64,000 nucleotides of DNA, from positions 37,870,479-37,934,478 of the forward strand of contig OZ025243.1 of assembly GCA_964019155.1 (NCBI GenBank). The letters run 5' to 3'. Shown here piece by piece: positions 55,523 to 64,000 of this stretch (position 1 is its first letter; each line of letters begins with the position of its first letter). The stretch comes from Osedax fenrisi. Its lineage: Eukaryota > Annelida > Polychaeta > Sabellida > Siboglinidae. Made by a program: the position numbers and the translations under genes. Below the pieces are notes generated by a model, which saw nothing but the letters and a program-made list of their open reading frames with translations, was not told where the DNA came from and made no database searches.

Positions 55523-58500
55523 AATATATATATATTACCAAGTTTTACTATTTAATAATTAAATAATAAATTATTAATATATTAACTATCGTCTAATATT
55601 GGATATCATTTAATATTGACTTAGATTTAGATATAGGTCTATGTGGGAGGTATTAATACATATATGATTCACTACAATATAATTATAACACACACACACA
55701 CATATATTTATATATATATAACCAATGTAATAGTATACCTAAATGTATGTAATTTTGTTATAATAAGATTCACATGGATACACACACCATGTGATTAATG
55801 ACTAATGTCTATTTGTTTACTTACTAATTATAGATTGTATTACCACAGCAACACACTTATAATATAAATAATAGGTCGGTGTAACTTCTAATATTTTCTA
55901 TATTTATTCTACAATTCTAAAATATTCAATCCAAGATTCACAAATTTAAGATCACTTATTTATATTATAAATATGTCTGTATTATTTATTCAATAGAATA
56001 AATGTTTTCTTTTAATAAGTGAATAACTGCAATCAAATATTTACTGATTAAGAGATAGCTATTAAATACCTTGTACTATATTATTATTACCTATAACATA
56101 TATAGATATCATCATGCTTATGAGACAACAATATTTGAAAACTAATTATTTTTGTTGTGATACATTAAAAAAATTAAACATTTAAACTCAATACATTTAT
56201 TATTATTATTATATATATATATATTAGTGATGCAATCGAACTTCGCACTTTGAACTTCGAACTCAAGCATTTCGAACTAATACTGATACTCAATAATTAT
56301 AAATATTCGAACTCGGACTCTAACTGATACTCGACTATTTCAAACTGATACTATACCGATACTCTGATAGTAGGGTTCGATTGCAACACTAATATATATA
56401 TATATCGTATTTTAAATTAAAATTAAATAATATATAAATGTAAAACAATAAAACTTCTAAACATATATGCATTTGTAGACAAATTTGAAAAAAAACTGAA
56501 ATAATATTGAATTTTAAAAATAATTTTTTTGCAATAAAGTAATCAAACCAATTAATTAAATTTGGGTTAATTGTATAAAATGAGTTAACAAATATTTTTG
56601 CGTTCATAAAAAAAATCTTAGCCAGATATCGACTGTTTGAAATTTTTCGTATTTAGAACTTTTATTAAATATCGAGCAATTAATTTTAAGTGAATTATAA
56701 TACGTAGAAAGAGATAATGTGAAGCAGCAGCCTATAGATGGCTATAATAAATAGTGCTTTGTTGGTTTCCACTCGCCACGATAATATGTTCAGGCTCATA
56801 TATATTATATAAAATAAAAAAAATGTCCTTTCTAGCTAAATAAATAACAGATAATTTCTATGAAATACATTTACTTATCTAATATTTAAAGTGGTCTGAT
56901 TTATTAAGTTTATTAAGTTATATCCTAATTATACCATATCATATTTATATTGTTAATATATTTGTTCTCATTTGATCATGAGATTCATCTTCTATACACA
57001 TAAATGTAAGCTTCGATATATATATATATATATATATGTGTATCTAATTCAGTTATAATATTATTATTATATAAATTATATAATATAGAGGTATAAATAT
57101 ATAAATACCATTGTATCGTATAATATACATTATAATTAACTACAAATCTTGAATGATAAATTTGAAAAAATGAATTGGATATTTGATCTCATATTATTTA
57201 TTTTTTAAGAATGTAGAAATATGTATTAATCCTTTATATACATTATGTAATGAGTCATAATAATTATTAATCATAATGAATAGACTATATAAATATATAT
57301 TAGTTATTTCCTATATTTATATATTAATATATAAATATATTAAATGCCTCTTTTTCTACAGTCATTATTACGTTTTTGTGTAGCAATAAGTGATATCAGG
57401 TTACGATATCGAAAGTGTTAAGCTTCATTAATTTATTTATTATTATACATATCATTCTACATTATTCTACATATAATGATATAATTTTACATTAAGTTCT
57501 AATTGCCCGTAACTTTAAGAGGATTCGCTTGAAATTTGTTGAAAAATATTTTAATTATTTTTTTATATTTGAGCATAGTATTATTTAATATATATTATAT
57601 ATCCTCTGAAACTTCGAGAATATAAACAATTATAAATGATACAATTTTATAGTATATTACATGACCTATTTGTTTTTAAAAAATGCGTAAATACTACACC
57701 ATATTTTAAACGTATAATATGAAATCTGTTTTATATTTTTATAAAAGTACTAGTATCTATGATCTATTATGTAATATTTTTTCAGATAGCAACATCTATA
57801 ATTAATGAATGATATCAAAATAATACATTGCACTGATTGTAAAATATGAATTATTAACAACGAAATTTAGATTGCGTCAATGCGTAAATATTGTGTCAAA
57901 CAAATTAGATAAATATATGTTATTATGTGTAATTATTGGTAATATTATAGAATTAATATATGAATAATTTCTGGTTATTATTATGATATTAAATTATATT
58001 ATAATACTAGAAATATAGTCAAAGATATAAATAATAACATATATTACCCTAAAAGATAAAATAACAAGTGGTCAAACCTTAAACTCGATTTACACAGAAT
58101 ATTAATTTTAATTTATTTTGGATATTAAAAATTATTAAGCACTATCAATAATTATCTAAACTTGATGACATTTTCACAGTATCTTTATTATTATTATTAT
58201 TATAATAAATTTTACTTAACAGATATTTGTTACAAATAGTATAACATATACAAAATTAAAATAATTAAAAAAAAATGTAATTTAATTTAAAATCATATTT
58301 CTAACCCAAATATTTATGATTTTTTTTGTGAATTATATTATTTTAAAACAAGTAACTTTTATTAACATTATTAACAATATGCAATTTACAGAATGTATAT
58401 CTGATCAATAAACTAGGTGCTGAATTTTTTTTTAAATGCAACAAAAAAAATATAAAATCTATCTTATGTATCTAACACATTGTAATTTCAAGTTCAGCGA

Positions 58501-61500
58501 ATCCCCTTAAGGGGATGTCACGCACCTTGTTTTAGTGAAAATAATTTTTTATTTAAAATTTGTTTTATTTCATAATATTCTATTATTTGTTTTTTAATAT
58601 CTGTAAAAAAATTATTCATGAAAACAGTCTAGAAATAACATAAAAAGTGGTTTATATATATTCATTATATATGATATATAATGTATTCATATATATTCAA
58701 ATGCTGTTTTCTCAGAATAATTATTTCGCGCCTGGTATGTGTATATAAATGTATGTATCACAAAAACTATTATATGTATTTTACTAATTTTTCATTATAC
58801 AAATAAAGTATATATGAATACTATTACAGAAGACATTTTCTAAATTTTTGTAATTGATGTGCATAATTGCAAAAAATAACAATTTCCATAGAAATTCCGT
58901 AAATTAAAAAATTAAAATGTGTGCATATAAATATATATGTTATATAATATATATTATAAAAAATACATCCTGTAATATCATGTGTATACATTTAATGAAT
59001 AGAATATAAAAAAAATTAGCTCAATTCAATGAATAGAATTCTGCTCGCCTAGTTTTGTGTAAACCCATTATTTGCTATCTCTATACATAGAGAGGCGGGC
59101 GTCGTGTGACATCCCCTTAAGTATGATATTAAATAACTTTACTCCAATATCTCCATCGCCTACATTAACCCTAGAGATGATATATCCGTTCACAGGAGGC
59201 GTGTCTAAGCAAGGTCATCCGGTGATCACATTCCCCGATATCAAGAACACCACGTCGAAGAGTTCCACTCTAGAAGATTCCGCGTACCGGTCGCTGATCA
59301 ACTATCTGGCCGCGATTCCCATGTTTGTTGAGCCCCACTAGGGTGTTACTACTATGTTTGTTGAGCCCCACCAGGGTGTTACTACTATATTTGTTGAGCC
59401 CCACTAGGGTGTTACTACTATGTTTGTTGAGCCCCACCAGGGTGTTACTACTGTGTTTGTTGAGCCCCACCAGGGTATTACTACTATGTTTGTTGAGCCC
59501 CACTAGGGTGTTACTACTATGTTTGTTGAGCCCCACCAGGGTGTTGATGCATGTAACACTGACCACTGTGGTGTTTGTAGGCATGTGTTGAGCTCTATAG
59601 TGGTACCTATGCATCACTGACCACTGTGTGTTTATCACTGCATTGTTATCCCTGGTAGACTGACCACTGCAACGCTACCACTGTAATGCTGATCATTGTA
59701 TCTATGACAACAATAATAGCACTAATCACTCTACCATCGAGCCGTACCTCCCCCTCCCCTTTAACTATTATCCTACGTATAACTCATCGGCGTAGAGGTC
59801 ACTGGTCAACTATAAAGTTACATATTTGGTATGGGAAACTGTTTACTTTAATATCTATGTATTTCACCATCTCGTAATGCAACGTAATCATATCGTAATT
59901 GTAGTTTTATTCATGAAATCATGTAATATATATATTATTATTATTATTTTATTTTAACATCCTTTAAATATAATCTATATTAACAATAGTGTATACTCTA
60001 TATATATAGCGAAATTATGACAATTAATAAAGTATGGTCGTTACTGGTGATATTGTATTTATGAGATATTAACTTTATTAACACTAAGTATTGGTGGCCC
60101 ATGTACAGGGAGAGATATACACCGCAAGCAACATCCACATACACTCCAATCAACATCCACATATACCATAAGCAACATCCACATACACCACAAGCAACAT
60201 CCACATACACCACAAGGCCATCATTAATCAACTCCTCGTTGATATGATCCGTTCAGATTTGTGTTCATTATGCAATAATACTAATACTAATAATAAGTAA
60301 ACATCATACTATTCACACACACACACGCATACATGCCCGCGCGTGTGTGGGAGTGAGTGTGTTTAATATCAGTGTTGTTTACGACTTCCGGGTGATTCTC
60401 CTATAAATAATATTGCCTATTAACTCGTTGCATGTGTTACATGTTATCTTTTTATCTCAGCCAATTACTTTATATGTATATATATATACCTGACCTCAAT
60501 CTACGCATACATAAATATATATTTATATATATAACGTATATTTGTATCCGCTATTATTATACGTGATTCAATAAATATTATTATTATTATTATATAGACA
60601 ATATTACACCTCTATCCCCCCTTACGTTAATAACCACTAATGATGACTCCATGTTTTACAGCCACACGGAGATTGAGACGAGGTTCGTGATCATCATCGA
60701 CAGAAGGAATTCCAGCTGGAGTTCCCTGAAGCACCTCCTGGTGTCTGTTTCCGTAAGTAGACAACTGCATGACATAGGGCGTATTGGGGAATAAGCGAGC
60801 CTATGTAGTTAATCATGCGCTCCGATCTGCAACTATTAGTAGTGTACTTAATTATAACTAAGTAATTAATACTTCATTATAACTAAGTAATTAATACTTC
60901 ATTATAACTAAGTACTCAATACTTAAATAAATAAAGTAGAAACTATTTACTAGGTAATTATAGTACAATTAGATATTAGTAATGCTAATGAATATTAAAT
61001 CCGCGTTCACACTAAATAATCAGGCCCGATTTGTATGGCTAGATATCGGCTGTTTCAAATTATTTATTTAAAATACTTGTCCTATATTTAATACATTTTC
61101 AAAGATGAAACATTTTAACTCTGTTTTTACTTACATAATATATTAGTGAAATTACATAATGAATAATTATTAATGAATTAATATTTTATAATTAATATAA
61201 TATAGATTATATAATATAATATATAACTTATAATTTATATATTATTTATTATGTAATATAATTATAAGTTTTATCATGAATAAATGTATATATTTATATA
61301 CATTTATTAATATAAATATACTTATTATAATGTGACAAAGATTATCATTATATAAATATACAAAATAATTTAAGTAATTTATTAATACAAATTATAATAT
61401 TTGATATAATAATATCATTAATTGAATTTATTTATCATATTTTGTTTTATAATATACAATAATATGCTATTTTTCCTAGATTAATAAAAAACAAATCGTT

Positions 61501-64000
61501 CTTATATATTATGTTTAAATATATTTAATATATACTTTATAATTCATAATTTAAATAATATTCTAATTTTTATATATTAATAACAAAAAATATTTAATAT
61601 ATTATCTTTTTATTAATATATATTTATATAATATATACTTTTCGAATTCTAAAAATATTTATATCCTAATAACATATTACAATTGTTGTATTATGTAACA
61701 AAATAAGTAATACACTTCATAATTATAATTTCAAAGACTATTTTATGAAAATATCAATTAATATTATAGAACAATATTTAATATTTATAAACAAATACAT
61801 ATTTATATATAATGCCATCTATTTATATTGTTTTCAATTTACAAAATCAATATTTAAATATATATAACAAAATTGTTATAAAAATTGTGTATTTGTATGT
61901 AATTGTTGATTATAAACATAGACATATTTAGAAATACATATAAAGGGGGGGAATATAAAATGAAATATACAATAAATATACAATAATAAAATTATAATAA
62001 ATTACAATAAATATATACAGTGTATATATAAATCAGTTAACATTACTGGGACTGAACAAATGTTAGATAATCGAGATGTTGGCTTATACGCAATATCACG
62101 GGATTGTGCTATTTTACGCGAATCGTTTGTTTATATAGAACTCACTGATATGGATAGCACTCTAACATAGAGTACTACAGGCTGTAGTCTACAACAAGTT
62201 GATAGGTTAAGATCTTTCGAGTGAGTTAATCTTATACATATAGAATGACTAACTTTAGATGCAATGAACATTTTCATTATACAATGTAAACTAATCCGGC
62301 ATAATTTAACATGCACTAATACGAATGGTCTTCAATAATTTGTTAGCTCATCAAATTTTATCTTATTTTTGTTTGTTAAAATGGATTTTTTAATAATAAA
62401 AGATACAATTTCGATCATAAAATTCAATGTAATCTAGAAATATTAGCCTATCATGATTGTTAGTTAGCTTATCGGCATTTCACAGTTTATATATATATAT
62501 ACTATATATACATAGTATATAATTATTTTATAATTTAAATATTATTAATGAAAGAAAGGAATATCTTTGTCTGCTTATGAATATTATTAGAAACTTTTGT
62601 TGTGACGGTTTAAAACTAAGGTGGCCAGAATTTCTATCACTAATATTTTAGAATAATAACCGCTGTGTTTATAGATTAAACGTGTCAGTTTATTAAATGC
62701 AGTTTATAGATTATAGTTTATAGATCGAATTTTTCAAAATGTTAGTCTCTGCTTAATTCTTTTAAAGTATTGCATTACAAACTCGTATTAAGTCAATACT
62801 ATTAACAATATGTACATCGTTTGCAACTTAATAGAATAATTTAGTATATCGTTAAAATAACATTTTAAAGTATATTTCAGAGTAAAAACCACATAATTAA
62901 ATATTGACAATTATTTTTGTTTCTGTAAATATTATTAATATGTATCCTCTAGTGCAGTAAAAGTTTTAAAGTAAATACTTTGATGTTTTAGAGAACTTAA
63001 AATCTTAAAATAACTATACTTGAAAATTTCAAATCTTTAAAAATATTCAAATTATTGAGAATTTAAAATATTAAATATTTATGTATTTTCTCTAGATCTT
63101 TAAATCTATTACTAATATTTATAAATAATTTAACAAAGAAAAAATATTAATTATTAATATTAATTATTATTAATAAATTAATAATAATTAATTAAATAAT
63201 TAATAAATAAATAATTATCATTAATCAATTAATAATTATGATTAATTAATAAATAATAATTTATTGTAATTAAATAATTATCGAATACTTTTTAAATTGA
63301 ATATTTTCTTAGTATATTCTAGTATACTTACAATTAATTAAGTATTATAATTGGGACATGTTGCAATTGAATGTATGGCACTTTACAATAAAGGCGCTTT
63401 GGTAGAATAACACTAATATAAATTTAAATTATTATTTTATTTATAATTATTCGTTTCAAAAAATCAATATCACTATTCATTATAAATATTAAATAGGTAT
63501 TCGAATAATTTGAGAAAAAAAAATATAATTTCTTAATATTTTATTAACTATTTTTCATGACACAATTTATTCGTAAATATTTTTATATAATAATATAACA
63601 TATCTTCATTATAATTATATATGGTATTAGCAATGATCTCTTCAGAAAAACCGGGCGATGAAAATAACTCTCACTTTTGCCATAAAATATTGTAGTGCTA
63701 CTTTTGATAGTTTTCTATATTTTTTAGTTTATAAATCGTTGATACCATTTTATTATTGCCTAAAAAGCCATTTGCATACCTATATTTTACATGAACTGCA
63801 TGTATCAAGTTATTATCCACTTTCTTTATATCAATGGAGTTAATATTAATATTTAAAACATATTTTTCGTAAAATAGTATTACACTATTTAACATTTTCT
63901 ATGTAGAATAGAGTTAATATACTTGTATTCCGACTCGGATCTTGAAATAATCTCATCTTCTTCTGGTGATATTCTATCAGGAATATTCAGAATAGATGTA
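54472..64000 (+). CDS. MCF2L: MCF2L/DBS-like Rho GEF, 5' part (CRAL-TRIO domain), runs off right edge
   Basis: Exons 54472-54555, 59196-59322 and 60662-60752 (possibly preceded by 45039-45171) join in frame. They read LMADSRCSLTVMDLAEVLKL, GFGIVTGGVSKQGHPVITFP, DIKN, then SLINYLAAIPI and HTEIETRFVIIIDRRNSSWS, SLKHLLVSVS. Human MCF2L has ADIQDQLKKRFAYLSGG, GSPVITFPD, VMTYLTSIPS and GFILVIDRRRDKWTSVK at the same places. This is the start of the Sec14/CRAL-TRIO lipid-binding domain that precedes the spectrin-like, DH and PH parts in DBS-type GEFs for Cdc42/RhoA. The DH-PH half must lie beyond base 64000. The CRAL-TRIO of Trio/Kalirin is the alternative, but the N-terminal block before LSGG fits MCF2L better. 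Only the three listed exons are coding in this window. Confidence 0.8.
54556..57510 (+). other. MCF2L-like intron, first part
   Basis: AT-rich with a long (AT)n at about 55441-55516 and a MITE at 56225-56391. No exon seen. Confidence 0.6.
56225..56391. mobile_element. 167-bp MITE with TAGTGATGCAATCGAAC ends
   Basis: Left TAGTGATGCAATCGAAC, right GTTCGATTGCAACACTA, imperfect 17-bp inverted repeats inside (AT)n sequence. The interior repeats TCGAACT and CTGATACTC. It shares the TAGTGATG start with the family at 27035 and 50430. Confidence 0.75.
57515..58510. mobile_element. TTAA-flanked element (E3)
   Basis: Left TTAAGAGGATTCGCTTGAAA, right (inverted) TTAAGGGGATTCGCTGAACT, TTAA on both sides. 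The interior of about 990 bp is AT-rich with no coding frame. Its right TTAA is shared with E4. Confidence 0.72.
58507..59120. mobile_element. TTAA-flanked element (E4), abutting E3
   Basis: Left TTAAGGGGATGTCACGCACC, right (inverted) TTAAGGGGATGTCACACGAC, TTAA on both sides. Interior about 606 bp. It ends only 75 bp before an MCF2L-like exon. Confidence 0.78.
59196..59322 (+). CDS. MCF2L: MCF2L-like exon, start of CRAL-TRIO
   Basis: 127 nt, acceptor TTCACAG, donor GTTTGT, ends in phase 2 (AT plus C gives Ile). It encodes GVSKQGHPVITFPDIKNTTS then LEDSAYRSLINYLAAIP. The donor is embedded in the first unit of a 33-bp minisatellite. Without splicing the frame would stop 18 nt after the donor. 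Confidence 0.87.
59316..59548 (+). repeat. 33-bp minisatellite containing the exon's splice donor
   Basis: About seven units around ATGTTTGTTGAGCCCCACTA then GGGTGTTACTACT. Unit 1 holds the real donor (AT then GTTTGT). Every following unit repeats it, alternating CACTAG and CACCAG forms. Confidence 0.9.
59549..60661 (+). other. MCF2L-like intron between CRAL-TRIO exons
   Basis: GACCACTG-type short repeats at 59560-59700. A roughly 21-bp AAGCAACATCCACATACACC minisatellite of about four copies at 60125-60212. The rest is AT-rich. Confidence 0.6.
60662..60752 (+). CDS. MCF2L: MCF2L-like exon, CRAL-TRIO second strand
   Basis: 91 nt, acceptor TTTTACAG, donor GTAAGT (strong), phase 0 end. It encodes HTEIETRFVIIIDRRNSSWS then SLKHLLVSVS. 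IDRR..SW is the family signature of this domain. Confidence 0.9.
60753..64000 (+). other. MCF2L-like intron to window end
   Basis: Three imperfect 31-bp repeats with AACTAAGTAATTAATACTTC at about 60855-60930, then more than 3 kb of AT-rich DNA. No further plus-strand exon seen. At the very edge the minus strand (64000-63888) is open for 37 codons with an acidic stretch PDRISPEEDEIISRSESEY, of unknown identity. Confidence 0.5.

Noticed and set aside
59325..59638. Open frames on both strands with repeated LLSPTRVLLLC or NTLVGLNKHSS
   Set aside because: They are frames through the 33-bp minisatellite (a multiple of three, so they stay open) and have no independent support.

Overview
This is an AT-rich (by eye well over 65% A+T) piece of an animal nuclear genome with intron-rich genes. 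Nothing prokaryotic or organellar is visible. I rebuilt the genes by hand: I found short GC-richer islands, translated them, compared them with remembered protein families, and required GT/AG splice signals and compatible phases at every junction. The organism is a metazoan. A DYNLT2B-type Tctex1 dynein light chain suggests it has cilia or IFT dynein. TTAA-flanked and TAGTGATG-ended MITEs and a tRNA-derived SINE fit an invertebrate, but I cannot name a phylum.

Layout. (1) 112-5464, minus strand: 5' part of a DNAJC9-like J-domain histone co-chaperone, three exons visible, continuing off the left edge. (2) 7819-27788, plus strand: a complete ECT2 homologue (RhoA GEF of cytokinesis) in 22 coding exons that sum to 2769 nt, i.e. 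922 residues plus stop. It covers BRCT0, BRCT1, BRCT2, a basic NLS, DH, PH and a C-terminal tail. It is head to head with DNAJC9 (2.35 kb ATG to ATG). (3) 28747-35159, minus strand: a complete DYNLT2B/TCTEX1D2-like gene, five exons, 134 residues, tail to tail with ECT2. (4) From 54472, or possibly from 45039, to beyond 64000, plus strand: 5' part of an MCF2L/DBS-type Rho GEF, with the first half of its CRAL-TRIO domain. Two of the four genes are Dbl-family GEFs; I see no other functional link between them.

Between exons there is AT-rich DNA with (AT)n, (CA)n and (TAG)n tracts, minisatellites and many non-autonomous transposons. These are a tRNA-SINE family (3 copies), a group of TTAA-flanked GGGGAT-ended elements (at least 5), hAT-like TAGTGATG-ended MITEs (several copies), a 687-bp foldback element with an 8-bp target duplication, and a TA-flanked MITE.

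The most unusual pattern is that four exon/5'-splice-site junctions, in three different genes, have been copied into the following intron as local duplications or minisatellites. Each copy carries the donor sequence again. Pyrimidine-rich minisatellites also form the polypyrimidine tracts of several acceptors. I did not find a new defence or enzymatic system. All exon calls are hand translations; no alignment or RNA data were available.
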